Shown in pieces: positions 40,692 to 50,415 of a stretch of 64,000 nucleotides of DNA. The notes under the pieces are model-generated. The model had not been told where the DNA came from, ran no database searches, and worked only from the letters and a program-made list of their open reading frames with translations. Positions within the stretch are counted from its first letter, which is position 1; every line of letters begins with the position of its first letter. Both the position numbers and the translations under genes were made by a program. Source of the stretch: Fimenecus sp052298855 (lineage in GTDB: Bacteria > Bacillota > Clostridia > Oscillospirales > Acutalibacteraceae); the NCBI GenBank assembly GCA_052298855.1, contig DAVZXP010000005.1:135688-199687 (forward strand), given 5' to 3'.

Positions 40692-41939
40692 TTACTGAAT
40701 ATACTGCTTTATCTTTTCAAGATACTGAATGTTAACGGTTGCGTCTATGAGCGTGCCGTTTTCGGTATAATCCTCCGAGTGAATAACGCCGTCTTTTCGT
40801 ATCTCGGCAATTATCGAGCCCTTGTCAAACGGAATTAACAGCTTTTTCCTTGCCCTGTTTTTGGGTAATGCCCCCTCGATAGCAGAAAGCAATTCGTCTA
40901 TACCCTCGCCGTTTAATGCGCTTATCATAACCGCCTTGCCGAGAATGGGCAAATCGTAAATATCGGGTACAAGGTCGCACTTGTTCATAACGGAAATTAC
41001 GGGTGTTTGCTCACATTCAAGCTCTCGCAAAAGGTTTGCGGTAACCTCCAAATGCTCCGAGCACTCGTCGCTTGAAGCGTCGCACACATTGAGTATCAAA
41101 TCGGCATTTTTAGCCTCCTCAAGCGTTGACTTGAACGCCTCGACAAGTTTATGCGGAAGCCGTCTGACAAGACCTACCGTGTCAATCAGCATTACGTCCT
41201 GACCGTTTGGGAGAGTGAGCTTTCTCGCCGTCGGGTCAAGCGTCGCAAACAGCTTATCCTCCGCAAGCACGCCTGCGTCGGTGAGTCTGTTCATAAGAGT
41301 TGACTTGCCCGCATTTGTGTATCCGACAATCGCAACGGAAATTATGCCGTCTTTTTTTCTGCGAGTACGCATTGTGTTACGGCGTTTTTCAATCTGCTTT
41401 AACTCTTCCTCAAGAGCATAGATTTTACGGCGCATATGTCTTTTATCGCTTTCAAGCTTGCTCTCACCGGGGCCTCTTGTGCCGATACCGCCGCCGAGTC
41501 TGGAAAGGCTTTTGCCTTTACCCGTCAAAAAGGGTAAGGAATATTTAAGCTGTGCCAATTCGACCTGCAATTTGCCCTCACTGCTTCTCGCTCTTAAGGC
41601 GAAAATGTCAAGAATGAGCATTGTGCGGTCAATGACCCTTGTGTCCGTCAAATCCTCGATATTTTTAAGCTGCGCAGGCGACAATTCGTCGTCGGCAACA
41701 ATAAGGTCGATTTCATTTGTACGGCAAATTTCCGCAATTTCCTGTATTCTGCCGCTTCCGACATAGGTCGCAGGGTTAACGGACGGCAACTTCTGCGTTG
41801 AGGTTACAACCGCCTCGCCCCCTGCCGTTTCGACAAGCAAGGCAAGCTCCTCGATTGACTCCTCGGCATTAAAATCGCCCGTGTCAACCGAAATGAGCAG
41901 AACTCTCTCGGGTGAATCTGTATTTTCGTAAAAAGTCAT
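40692..41939 (-). CDS. hflX: GTPase HflX
   Basis: The 415-residue protein has the HflX N-terminal domain (about 1-190, with DDELSPAQLKNIE and LDIFALRARSSEGKLQVELAQL) followed by a Ras-like G domain: G1 GYTNAGKST (about 206-214), G3 DTVGL (about 253-257), G4 NKCD and a late SALNGEG G5. GGGIGTRGPGE marks the family-specific linker. HflX splits stalled or stress-arrested ribosomes. It starts 9 bp after the heterodimeric ABC exporter genes and is likely cotranscribed with them. Confidence 0.95.
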   Translation of the reverse strand: MTFYENTDSPERVLLISVDTGDFNAEESIEELALLVETAGGEAVVTSTQKLPSVNPATYVGSGRIQEIAEICRTNEIDLIVADDELSPAQLKNIEDLTDTRVIDRTMLILDIFALRARSSEGKLQVELAQLKYSLPFLTGKGKSLSRLGGGIGTRGPGESKLESDKRHMRRKIYALEEELKQIEKRRNTMRTRRKKDGIISVAIVGYTNAGKSTLMNRLTDAGVLAEDKLFATLDPTARKLTLPNGQDVMLIDTVGLVRRLPHKLVEAFKSTLEEAKNADLILNVCDASSDECSEHLEVTANLLRELECEQTPVISVMNKCDLVPDIYDLPILGKAVMISALNGEGIDELLSAIEGALPKNRARKKLLIPFDKGSIIAEIRKDGVIHSEDYTENGTLIDATVNIQYLEKIKQYIQ

Positions 41940-41948
41940 ATATTCTCC

Positions 41949-43682
41949 TTAATAAACCGCAAACTGGCTGTTATAAAGCTCGGAATAAAATCCGCCCCTT
42001 TCGAGCAATTCCCCGTGTGTACCGCTTTCGATGATAGCGCCGTCCTTCATAACAAGTATCTTGTCTGCATTCTTTATTGTCGAAAGCCTGTGTGCGACAA
42101 TGAACGCCGTTCTGCCGTCCATAAGCTCCAAAAATGCCTTTTGTATTCTCAATTCCGTTCTCGTATCAATGCTCGAGGTTGCCTCGTCAAGTATGAGCAT
42201 CGGCGGATCGGAGAGCATTACTCTCGCAATGGAAATCAACTGTCTTTGACCCTGCGAAAGATTGTCGCCGTTGCCGGTTATGATTGTGTTGTATCCGTCG
42301 GGCAAACGCTTGATAAAGCTGTGTGCGTGAGCCTTTTTAGCCGCTTCGATAACCTCTTGCTCGGTTGCGTTCGGCTTTCCGTAAGCGATATTCTCATAAA
42401 TCGTGCCCGAGAACAGCCAAGTATCCTGAAGCACCATTCCGAACTGACTGCGCAAGCTCTCACGGGTAACCTCGGTTATATCGTTTCCGTCAACTGTAAT
42501 CTTGCCCGAATTTATCTCATAAAAACGCATCAAAAGATTGATAAGCGTGGTCTTTCCGCATCCCGTTGGACCTACAAGCGCAACTGTCTGTCCGCTTTTT
42601 GCCGAAAGGTTGAGGTTTTCGATAAACTTCTTAGTGTCCGTATATGAGAACTCGACATTTTGAAGCTCGACATCTCCCTTGACACTTTCGAGAACACGGT
42701 TGCCCTCGTCGCTCACCTGCTCGGGTGCGTCAAGCACGGAGAAAATGCGTTCAGCCGAGCTCACGGCGTTTTGGAATTCTGCGATAACAGCCGAAATCTC
42801 ATTAAACGGCTTTGTGTACTGCGAGCAATAGGCGAGGAATGACGCCAGCGCACCGACGGTAATTGCGTGAGTGTCGCCGCAGACATAAATTCCGCCGATA
42901 ACGGCAACCGCAGCATACACAAGCGCATTTACGAATCTTGTAAGCGGATTGGTAAGAGCCGAATAGAAATGTGCGATAACCCCGACCTTTTCCCACTTGT
43001 TATTCATATCCCTGAAAGCCTCTGTCGTGATCTGTTGCATATTAAAAGCCTTTACGACCTGTGCCGAGTCAATCATTTCAGAAGCATAGCCCGTAAGCTT
43101 GCCCCTGAGTCTTGCCTGCTCGGTGTATTTTGAGTGTGCTCTCTTTGCGATAAACGAAGCCATAAAGAATGAAACGGGCGTGAGTATCACAACGACGAGC
43201 GTTATATACGGGTTTATCATAAACATAAACACAAGCGTTGCGACTATCGTTACAATGCCCGAAAGCACCTGCGTAAAGCCCTGCAAAAGTCCCGTCGAAA
43301 CTATATCTACATCGGTTATAACAGAGTTTATAAGGTCGCCGTGCGGTACACAGTCAATGTATTTGAGCTCTACCCTGTTGAGCTTTGCGATTGTCTCACG
43401 GCGTAAGAGCTTAACGGTTTTGTATGAGAGCTTGTTCGAGTTATAGGTCATTATCCACTGCAAAATTGCCGAAGCGATAACGATTACAAACAGCTCAATG
43501 CAAACCTTTGAAAGTGCCGAAAAATCAACGTTATCCTTGCCGATTATACAGTCAATGCCCTCGCCTATCATAATCGGAACAAACAGCGAAAGCAAAATTC
43601 CGCCGATTGCGGAGATGACGGCAAAAACGATATTTGCGGTAAAAGGTTTAACGTATTTGAAAAGTCTTTTTACCGTTTTCAC
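41949..43682 (-). CDS. ABC exporter half-transporter B (canonical Walker B, LSQGQ signature)
   Basis: The 577-residue half-transporter has six transmembrane helices (about 10-310) and a nucleotide-binding domain with Walker A GPTGCGKTT (about 366-374), signature LSQGQRQ (about 468-474) and Walker B MLILDEATSSID with catalytic Glu. The GTG start at 43682 overlaps the stop of the partner gene by four bases (GTGA). Its signature motif is the altered one (LSQGQ). The partner has a changed Walker B, so the pair has one canonical and one degenerate ATP site, the hallmark of heterodimeric exporters such as BmrCD and TM287/288. Likely a drug or lipid exporter. Confidence 0.92.
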   Translation of the reverse strand: MKTVKRLFKYVKPFTANIVFAVISAIGGILLSLFVPIMIGEGIDCIIGKDNVDFSALSKVCIELFVIVIASAILQWIMTYNSNKLSYKTVKLLRRETIAKLNRVELKYIDCVPHGDLINSVITDVDIVSTGLLQGFTQVLSGIVTIVATLVFMFMINPYITLVVVILTPVSFFMASFIAKRAHSKYTEQARLRGKLTGYASEMIDSAQVVKAFNMQQITTEAFRDMNNKWEKVGVIAHFYSALTNPLTRFVNALVYAAVAVIGGIYVCGDTHAITVGALASFLAYCSQYTKPFNEISAVIAEFQNAVSSAERIFSVLDAPEQVSDEGNRVLESVKGDVELQNVEFSYTDTKKFIENLNLSAKSGQTVALVGPTGCGKTTLINLLMRFYEINSGKITVDGNDITEVTRESLRSQFGMVLQDTWLFSGTIYENIAYGKPNATEQEVIEAAKKAHAHSFIKRLPDGYNTIITGNGDNLSQGQRQLISIARVMLSDPPMLILDEATSSIDTRTELRIQKAFLELMDGRTAFIVAHRLSTIKNADKILVMKDGAIIESGTHGELLERGGFYSELYNSQFAVY

Positions 43683-45406
43683 TGTGCATTCACCTCTCTT
43701 TCCGAAAGCTGAGAAAGGCAAATTTCATTGTATACCTCGTTCGTCTTATAAAGCTCCGAGTGCGTTCCGATAGCGGAAATTCCGCCCTCGTTCATCACGA
43801 TTATTCGGTCGCAACTCTTGACGGTGTTTACCCTTTGAGAAACTATGATAACGGTAGTGTCCGAAAGCTCGTCGTGAATGGCTTTACGAAGTTTTGAGTC
43901 GGTCGCAAAGTCAAGTGCCGAGGAAGAGTCGTCGAAAATAACAATTTTAGGATTTCCGAGCAACGCCCTTGCAATGCAAAGCCTCTGCCTTTGACCGCCC
44001 GAAAGGTTTTTACTGTTTTCGTTTATCTCGGTATCAAGTCCGTTGGGAAGCTTTTTGACAAATTCCTCGGACTGTGAAATTCTAAGTGCTCTCTCAATAT
44101 CCTCATCGGTTGCGTTTTGGTCGCCGTAAAGCAAATTTTTACGCACCGAGCCCGAAAAGAGCCTGTTTTCCTGCGGAACAATATGTGCAATGCTCCTTAA
44201 TGCCGAAAATTTATAATCACGGACATCATGACCGAAAACGTCAATTTCGCCGCTGTCAACATCATAAAAACGCATAATAAGGCTGACAAGTGTCGATTTA
44301 CCGCTTCCCGTACCGCCGATTACACCGACGGTTTCGCCCTTATTTATTGTAAAATCAACGTCGGTAAGCACATTTTCATCAGCCTCGCCGTAAGAATAGC
44401 AAACGCTCTTGAATTCAACCGCAGGCTTTGTCTCGTCAGCCTGTGTAAAGCGTGCATTATCGTCAGTCATTCCGGGCTTAAAGTCGAGCACCTCTTTTAT
44501 ACGCTGATAGCTTGCGCCCGCCTTTGTGAAAATTACGATTACATTTGAAAATACGATAATCGAAAGCAAAATCTGCGTCATATAGTTAGTAAAGGCAAGC
44601 ACCTCGCCCTGTGTGAGCTTGCCCGTGTTTACCTTAATTCCGCCGAAATAAAGGATTAAAACAATAGCTGTGTTCATAACCGCAAAGGTCAACGGATTGA
44701 GAAGTGCCGAAAGCCTGCCGACTTTAACGCTTCGCTCGGTCAATTCCTCGTTCGCCTTTTCAAATTTTTCCTTTTCGTATTCGGTTCTCGAAAATGCACG
44801 GATTACACGCACTCCCGAAAGGCTGTCCTTTACGATTGATGCGGCTCTGTCGAGCTTCCTCTGAATTTGAGAGTAAAGCGGTAAAGAGCGACTTAAAATG
44901 TAATATAAAATTATACTTACAAGCAACGCAGACACGAAGAATATTATTGACATCTTCGCATCAAGTCCGACAGCGGCGATAAGCGAGCCGACAATCAGGA
45001 ACGGCGAACGGAAAACAAGGCGGATAAGCATTGCAACCGCCGACTGAATTTGAGTAATATCGTTGGTTATCCTCGTTGTGAGCGATGCGCTTGTAAAAGT
45101 GTCAATATCCTCTCTCGACATCAAGTTTATCTTATCAAAAACATCATTTCTCAAATGCGTTCCGACTCCCTGCTGTGCAACCGCCGCCGAATACTGACAG
45201 ACAATTGCAAACACTACGCCGAAAAATGCCAGCAGGAAAAGCACAATTCCCATTTTATAAATGTACGCCGTGTCCCCTACCGAAATTCCCTTGTCAATCA
45301 TACTTGCGACGGTAATCGGAACAAAAAGCTCAAGTATAGCCTCCGCAAGCTTAAACGCAGGGCCTAAAATGAACTGCTTTTTATAAAGATTAAAATACTT
45401 TTTCAT
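43679..45406 (-). CDS. ABC exporter half-transporter A (degenerate Walker B)
   Basis: The 575-residue partner has six transmembrane helices (about 15-300) and a nucleotide-binding domain with Walker A GGTGSGKST (about 362-370), canonical signature LSGGQRQR, and Walker B IVIFDDSSSALD, where Asp replaces the catalytic Glu. That substitution defines the degenerate-site half of heterodimeric exporters. It is the first gene of the run and translationally coupled to the partner. The operon continues into hflX. No regulator gene is adjacent. Confidence 0.92.
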   Translation of the reverse strand: MKKYFNLYKKQFILGPAFKLAEAILELFVPITVASMIDKGISVGDTAYIYKMGIVLFLLAFFGVVFAIVCQYSAAVAQQGVGTHLRNDVFDKINLMSREDIDTFTSASLTTRITNDITQIQSAVAMLIRLVFRSPFLIVGSLIAAVGLDAKMSIIFFVSALLVSIILYYILSRSLPLYSQIQRKLDRAASIVKDSLSGVRVIRAFSRTEYEKEKFEKANEELTERSVKVGRLSALLNPLTFAVMNTAIVLILYFGGIKVNTGKLTQGEVLAFTNYMTQILLSIIVFSNVIVIFTKAGASYQRIKEVLDFKPGMTDDNARFTQADETKPAVEFKSVCYSYGEADENVLTDVDFTINKGETVGVIGGTGSGKSTLVSLIMRFYDVDSGEIDVFGHDVRDYKFSALRSIAHIVPQENRLFSGSVRKNLLYGDQNATDEDIERALRISQSEEFVKKLPNGLDTEINENSKNLSGGQRQRLCIARALLGNPKIVIFDDSSSALDFATDSKLRKAIHDELSDTTVIIVSQRVNTVKSCDRIIVMNEGGISAIGTHSELYKTNEVYNEICLSQLSEREVNAQ

Positions 45407-45526
45407 TTTATCTCTCCATAAACGGATTTCCTATTGTTATAATTATACTCTTTTTTTGCAATTTTTCAATATTCAGCCTTAACATAGCGCCGATTTTATA
45501 TAATGTTACAAAATTAGCTTTTTTAT

Positions 45527-45555
45527 TTGCTTTTAGCTTATGCTTAGAGTATAAT
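45527..45555 (+). promoter_or_regulatory. Promoter of the antiporter gene
   Basis: TTGCTT, 17 bp, TATAAT, 35 bp before the chosen ATG. Confidence 0.6.
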
Positions 45556-45590
45556 GGGCTACGGAAAAATAAAGAAAGGATATGTGTTTT

Positions 45591-46781
45591 ATGGAAGCTT
45601 ATTCGGTATTCAAAAGCTTATGCATAATTATAATTGCCGCAAAGATTTTCGGCATAATTGCACGAAAGCTCAAAGCACCGCAGGTTGTCGGCGAGATTAT
45701 CGCAGGTCTTATCATAGGTCCGAGCGTTTTGCACCTCGTTGACCAGACGGATTTCATAACTCAGCTTGCTGAAATCGGCGTTGTGCTTCTTATGTTCTCG
45801 GCAGGCCTCGGTACTAACCTCAAGGACCTTGCAAGGACAGGCTTTAAGGCATTCTTAATCGCTTGCGCGGGCGTATTTGTTCCCCTTGTCGGCGGTACGT
45901 TGCTCTACTTTGCATTCTACGGTGCTGCGCCGTGGGGCTCTCCCGATTTTTACAAAGCTGTGTTTATCGGTGTAATTTTGACGGCTACCTCCGTCAGCAT
46001 TACCGTTCAAACGCTCAAAGAGTTGGGCAAGCTCTCGACTGAGGTCGGCACAACAATTATGAGTGCGGCGATTATCGATGATGTTATCGGTATTATCGTG
46101 CTCACATTTGTAATCGGTATGAACGGAGGCGAGGCAAAGCCTGTTACGGTTATTGTAAAAACTGTTTTGTTCTTCCTGTTTGCATTTGTGCTCGGCTATA
46201 TCATCTACAAGATTTTCAGATTTTCCGACAAAATGTGGCCTCACACAAGACGTATTCCGATTATGGGACTTGCGCTTTGCTTGGGTATGGCTTATGTTGC
46301 GGAAAAATATTTCGGAATTGCCGACATTACAGGCGCATACGTTGCGGGTATTATACTTTGCAGTATTCACGACTCAAACTACATTGCAGAGAAAATGGAC
46401 ATCAGCTCATATATGCTCTTCGGTCCCGTTTTCTTCGCAAGCATCGGTCTTAAAACCTCGATTGACGGCATGACGGGAGAAATGTTGCTGTTTGCTATTT
46501 GCTTTGTTATCATCGGTCTTATCTGCAAGGTTATCGGCTGCTCGCTTATGAGCAAGGCTTGCAAATTCAACTTCGCCGACTCGCTGAAAATCGGCGTCGG
46601 TATGATGACAAGAGGCGAAGTTGCATTGATTGTCGCTCAAAAGGGACTTTCCTGCGGCATAATTTCAAACGAATACTTTACGCCCGTTATCGTGCTTATT
46701 ATGGTATCGTCGATTATAACGCCGATTATCCTCAAGGCACTCTATTCAAAGGACGAAAAGAAAGCTTTGAAGAAAGCTTAA
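45591..46781 (+). CDS. Cation/proton antiporter (CPA2, Kef/NapA-like)
   Basis: The 396-residue protein has 11-13 transmembrane helices with the CPA2 pattern. PQVVGEIIAGLIIGPSVLHLV lies in helix 2, GVVLLMFSAGLGTNLKDL in helix 3, and ATSVSITVQTLKELGKL then SAAIIDDVIGIIVLTFV carry the essential Asp-Asp pair (IDD, about 160) of electrogenic antiporters. The end of the core has GVGMMTRGEVALIVA. There is no TrkA-N domain, so it resembles NapA or GerN more than KefB/C. It likely exchanges Na+ or K+ for H+. ATG 45591 was chosen over ATG 45582, which lies too close to the AGAAAGGA RBS. Confidence 0.9.
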   Translation: MEAYSVFKSLCIIIIAAKIFGIIARKLKAPQVVGEIIAGLIIGPSVLHLVDQTDFITQLAEIGVVLLMFSAGLGTNLKDLARTGFKAFLIACAGVFVPLVGGTLLYFAFYGAAPWGSPDFYKAVFIGVILTATSVSITVQTLKELGKLSTEVGTTIMSAAIIDDVIGIIVLTFVIGMNGGEAKPVTVIVKTVLFFLFAFVLGYIIYKIFRFSDKMWPHTRRIPIMGLALCLGMAYVAEKYFGIADITGAYVAGIILCSIHDSNYIAEKMDISSYMLFGPVFFASIGLKTSIDGMTGEMLLFAICFVIIGLICKVIGCSLMSKACKFNFADSLKIGVGMMTRGEVALIVAQKGLSCGIISNEYFTPVIVLIMVSSIITPIILKALYSKDEKKALKKA

Positions 46782-46799
46782 AACAACATAATATGCTTA

Positions 46800-46832
46800 A
46801 ATCCCTCTGTAATATTGCAGAGGGATTTTTTA
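46800..46832 (+). terminator. Terminator of the antiporter gene
   Basis: AATCCCTCTG and CAGAGGGATT form a 10-bp stem followed by TTTTT. Confidence 0.85.
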
Positions 46833-46928
46833 TGTTCTGTAAAAGCCTTAAAACAGCCGCAATGCCGTCAAATTAAGCTTTCAAGGCGATTGGCAGGTAA
46901 ACACAGCTACAAGCCTTTAAGACATACA

Positions 46929-46962
46929 AAAGCTCCCTTACCGTTGCCGATAAGGGAGCTTA
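46929..46962 (-). terminator. Terminator of tuf
   Basis: AAGCTCCCTTA and TAAGGGAGCTT form an 11-bp stem 28 bp beyond the tuf stop. The T run on the minus strand is short (TTTTG). Confidence 0.7.
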
Positions 46963-46990
46963 AATTAGATGTTATTATTGAATAATCAGA

Positions 46991-48184
46991 TTATTCGTTA
47001 ATAGCTGTAACAACACCTGAACCTACTGTTCTACCACCCTCACGGATAGCGAAACGAAGGCCTTCCTCGATAGCGATAGGAGTGATGAGCTCAACGTCCA
47101 TCTCTACGTTATCGCCGGGCATGCACATTTCTGTACCTGCGGGAAGAGTGATGATACCTGTAACGTCAGTTGTTCTGAAATAGAACTGAGGACGATAGTT
47201 GTTGAAGAACGGTGTGTGACGGCCGCCCTCGTCCTTATTAAGAACGTAAACCTGTCCCTTGAACTTTGTGTGGGGGTGAATTGTGCCGGGCTTAGAAAGA
47301 ACCTGTCCACGCTCAATACCCTTTCTGTCAACACCACGAAGAAGAGCACCGATGTTGTCGCCTGCCTCAGCGTAATCAAGAGTCTTTCTGAACATCTCGA
47401 TACCTGTAACAACAGACTTTGTCTTCTCATCCTTAAGACCAACGATTTCAACCTCTTCGCCTGTCTTAAGCTGTCCACGCTCAACTCTACCTGTAGCAAC
47501 TGTACCACGGCCTGTGATTGTCATAACGTCCTCGACAGGCATAAGGAACGGCTGGTCAGCCTTACGGTCGGGTGTGGGGATGTAGTTATCAACTGCATCC
47601 ATAAGCTCCCAGATGCACTGAACTTCAGGAGCATTGGGGTCTGTAGCCTCAAGAGCCTTAAGAGCTGAACCCTTGATGATCGGGCAGTTCTCATCGAAAT
47701 CATACTCAGCAAGTGTTTCACGGATTTCCATCTCAACAAGCTCAAGAAGCTCGGGATCGTCAACCTGGTCGCACTTGTTCATGAATACAACGATTGCCGG
47801 AACGCCAACCTGACGAGCAAGAAGAAGGTGCTCCTTGGTCTGAGCCATAGGACCGTCTGTTGCTGCGATAACAAGGATAGCGCCGTCCATCTGAGCTGCA
47901 CCTGTGATCATGTTCTTGATGTAGTCAGCATGGCCGGGGCAGTCAACGTGAGCATAGTGACGCTTTTCAGTCTCGTACTCAACGTGTGCTGTGTTGATTG
48001 TGATACCACGCTCTCTCTCTTCGGGAGCCTTATCGATGTTTGCATAATCAACGAAGTCAGCCTGACCCTTAGATGCGAGTGTCTTTGTAATAGCTGCTGT
48101 TAATGTTGTCTTACCATGGTCAACGTGACCGATAGTACCAATATTAACATGGGGTTTAGTTCTTTCGAATTTTGCCTTTGCCAT
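46991..48184 (-). CDS. tuf: Elongation factor Tu
   Basis: The 397-residue EF-Tu delivers aminoacyl-tRNA to the ribosome. G1 is GHVDHGKTT (about 18-26), switch I has RGITINTAHVEYE, G3 is DCPGHADY (about 81-88), G4 is NKCD and G5 is SALKA. Domains 2 and 3 are complete (GTVATGRVERG; the end GRTVGSGVVTAINE). It is the last gene of the str cluster, 101 bp after fusA, with a strong RBS (AAAGGAGG). Codon use is that of a highly expressed gene. Confidence 0.98.
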   Translation of the reverse strand: MAKAKFERTKPHVNIGTIGHVDHGKTTLTAAITKTLASKGQADFVDYANIDKAPEERERGITINTAHVEYETEKRHYAHVDCPGHADYIKNMITGAAQMDGAILVIAATDGPMAQTKEHLLLARQVGVPAIVVFMNKCDQVDDPELLELVEMEIRETLAEYDFDENCPIIKGSALKALEATDPNAPEVQCIWELMDAVDNYIPTPDRKADQPFLMPVEDVMTITGRGTVATGRVERGQLKTGEEVEIVGLKDEKTKSVVTGIEMFRKTLDYAEAGDNIGALLRGVDRKGIERGQVLSKPGTIHPHTKFKGQVYVLNKDEGGRHTPFFNNYRPQFYFRTTDVTGIITLPAGTEMCMPGDNVEMDVELITPIAIEEGLRFAIREGGRTVGSGVVTAINE

Positions 48185-48285
48185 TGGAATTTCCTCCTTT
48201 TATTAACGGAAAATATTTTGTATTTGTCTGTGCTTGATATTTTACCAATAATTCGGCAAAATATCAAGCCTTTTTAATGAAATAA

Positions 48286-50367
48286 TCAGTCTTTCTTAGT
48301 TCTTTCACTGATAATCTTCTCAGCTACGCTCTTCGGAACCGGCTTATAACCGTCGGGCTCCATAACGTACTGTCCACGACCCTGAGTCTGTGAACGGAGG
48401 TCTGTTGCGTAACCGAACATCTCTGCAAGCGGAACTCTTGCATTGATCTGCTTGAGGCCTGAACGGTCCTCGAAGCCCTGAATCTCACCACGGCGAGCGA
48501 TAAGGTTGCCCTGTACGGTGCCGAAGTATTCATCGGGAACGATAACAACAACCTTCATGATGGGCTCAAGAAGAATCGGGTCTGCAAGTCTTGCAGCTTC
48601 CTTGAATGCCATTGAACCGGCAATCTTAAACGCCATTTCTGAAGAGTCGACTTCGTGGTAAGAACCGTCGTAAAGAGTAACTTTAACGTCAACAACGGGG
48701 TAGTTTGCAAGTACACCTGAGTTCAATGCGCCCTGGATACCCTGATCAACAGGTCCGATAAATTCCTTCGGAATCTTACCGCCGACAACAGCGTTAACGA
48801 ACTCATAGCCCTTACCGGGTTCGTTGGGCTCAAGTATGATCTTAACGTGACCGTACTGACCCGAACCGCCCGACTGGCGCTTGTACTTGGTTTCGTGGTC
48901 AACCTTCTTGCGGATGGTTTCCTTGTAAGCAACCTGCGGCTTACCTACGTTAGCTTCAACTTTGAACTCACGAAGAAGTCTGTCAACGATGATTTCAAGG
49001 TGAAGCTCGCCCATACCTGCGATAATGGTCTGACCTGTTTCTTCATCTGTATAGCACTTGAAGGTGGGGTCCTCTTCAGCAAGCTTCTGAAGGCCGATAC
49101 CCATCTTCTCCTGTCCTGCCTTAGTCTTGGGCTCGATAGCTACACGGATAACCGGATCCGGGAAGTTCATTGACTCAAGAACGATCGGGTGCTTCTCATC
49201 GCAGAGTGTGTCACCTGTTGTTGTATTCTTAAGACCTACGACAGCGGCAATGTCGCCTGCGTAAACTGTCTCAATGTCCTCTCTGTGGTTAGCGTGCATC
49301 TGAAGGATACGACCCATTCTCTCTCTGGTGTTCTTAACAGAGTTATAAACGGTTGTACCTGCGTTTACAGTACCCGAGTAAACTCTGAAGAAGCAGAGCT
49401 TACCAACGAAGGGGTCTGTTGCTATCTTAAATGCAAGAGCTGAAAAAGGCTCTGAATCTGATGAATGTCTCTGCTCCTCTTCATCGGTCTCGGGGTTTAC
49501 ACCCTTGATAGACTCGATGTCTGTGGGAGCCGGCATAAAGTCAACGATAGCGTCGAGGAGAGGCTGAACGCCCTTGTTACGGTAAGCTGTACCGCAGCAA
49601 ATCGGAACCATCTCGTTGGCAATAGTAGCCTTACGGATAACCTTCTTAATTTCCTCAACTGTCGGCTCAACGCCTTCAAAATATTTCTCCATGAGCTCAT
49701 CATCCTGCTCAACGACTGACTCGATAAGCTGTGAACGGTACTTAGCAGCAAGCTCCTTCATATCGTCCGGGATTTCCTCACGGCGAATGTCTTTACCGAG
49801 GTCATCATAATAAACCTCAGCGTCGTTATTGATAAGGTCAATAATACCCTTAAAGGTAGCCTCAGCGCCTATCGGGAGCTGAATCGGAACAGCGTTGCAG
49901 TTGAAACGCTCCTTGACCATATCAAGAACTCTGTAGAAATCAGCACCCATAATATCCATCTTATTAACGAAAATCATTCTGGGTACTTTGTATTCGTCAG
50001 CCTGACGCCAAACGGTCTCAGACTGAGGCTCAACACCGCCCTTTGCGCACAAAACGGTAACAGAACCGTCAAGTACACGAAGCGAACGCTGAACTTCAAC
50101 TGTGAAGTCAACGTGGCCGGGAGTGTCGATTATATTGATACGATGATTCTTCCAGAAGCAGGTGGTAGCAGCGGAAGTGATGGTAATACCTCTCTCCTGC
50201 TCCTGAGCCATCCAGTCCATGGTAGCGTCGCCGTCGTGTGTTTCACCTAATTTGTGGTTAACACCCGTGTAAAACAAAATTCTTTCTGTTGTAGTTGTTT
50301 TACCGGCGTCGATATGAGCCATGATACCAATATTTCTTGTTTTTTCAAGAGATACCTTTCTCGGCAT
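48286..50367 (-). CDS. fusA: Elongation factor G
   Basis: The 693-residue translocase has G1 AHIDAGKTTT (about 17-26), RGITITSAAT switch I, G3 DTPGHVDF (about 81-88), G4 NKMD, and domains II-V through the terminal RTKKD. ATG 50367 is chosen because TGGAGG lies 5 bp upstream. The open frame extends four codons further without an RBS. It lies 48 bp after rpsG and upstream of tuf in the standard str order. It looks like the housekeeping EF-G, not a TetM-type protection protein. Confidence 0.98.
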   Translation of the reverse strand: MPRKVSLEKTRNIGIMAHIDAGKTTTTERILFYTGVNHKLGETHDGDATMDWMAQEQERGITITSAATTCFWKNHRINIIDTPGHVDFTVEVQRSLRVLDGSVTVLCAKGGVEPQSETVWRQADEYKVPRMIFVNKMDIMGADFYRVLDMVKERFNCNAVPIQLPIGAEATFKGIIDLINNDAEVYYDDLGKDIRREEIPDDMKELAAKYRSQLIESVVEQDDELMEKYFEGVEPTVEEIKKVIRKATIANEMVPICCGTAYRNKGVQPLLDAIVDFMPAPTDIESIKGVNPETDEEEQRHSSDSEPFSALAFKIATDPFVGKLCFFRVYSGTVNAGTTVYNSVKNTRERMGRILQMHANHREDIETVYAGDIAAVVGLKNTTTGDTLCDEKHPIVLESMNFPDPVIRVAIEPKTKAGQEKMGIGLQKLAEEDPTFKCYTDEETGQTIIAGMGELHLEIIVDRLLREFKVEANVGKPQVAYKETIRKKVDHETKYKRQSGGSGQYGHVKIILEPNEPGKGYEFVNAVVGGKIPKEFIGPVDQGIQGALNSGVLANYPVVDVKVTLYDGSYHEVDSSEMAFKIAGSMAFKEAARLADPILLEPIMKVVVIVPDEYFGTVQGNLIARRGEIQGFEDRSGLKQINARVPLAEMFGYATDLRSQTQGRGQYVMEPDGYKPVPKSVAEKIISERTKKD

Positions 50368-50415
50368 AATATCCTCCATTGCCGAATTACTCGGCGTAAA
50401 AATTCTCCGGTAAAA

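Noticed and set aside
42015..42647. A 210-codon open frame opposite the ABC exporter gene
   Set aside because: It lies wholly antisense to the nucleotide-binding domain of a clear ABC protein, with no RBS and no recognisable motif.
47216..47668. A 150-codon frame opposite tuf
   Set aside because: Antisense to EF-Tu. Strong codon bias in tuf leaves long accidental frames.
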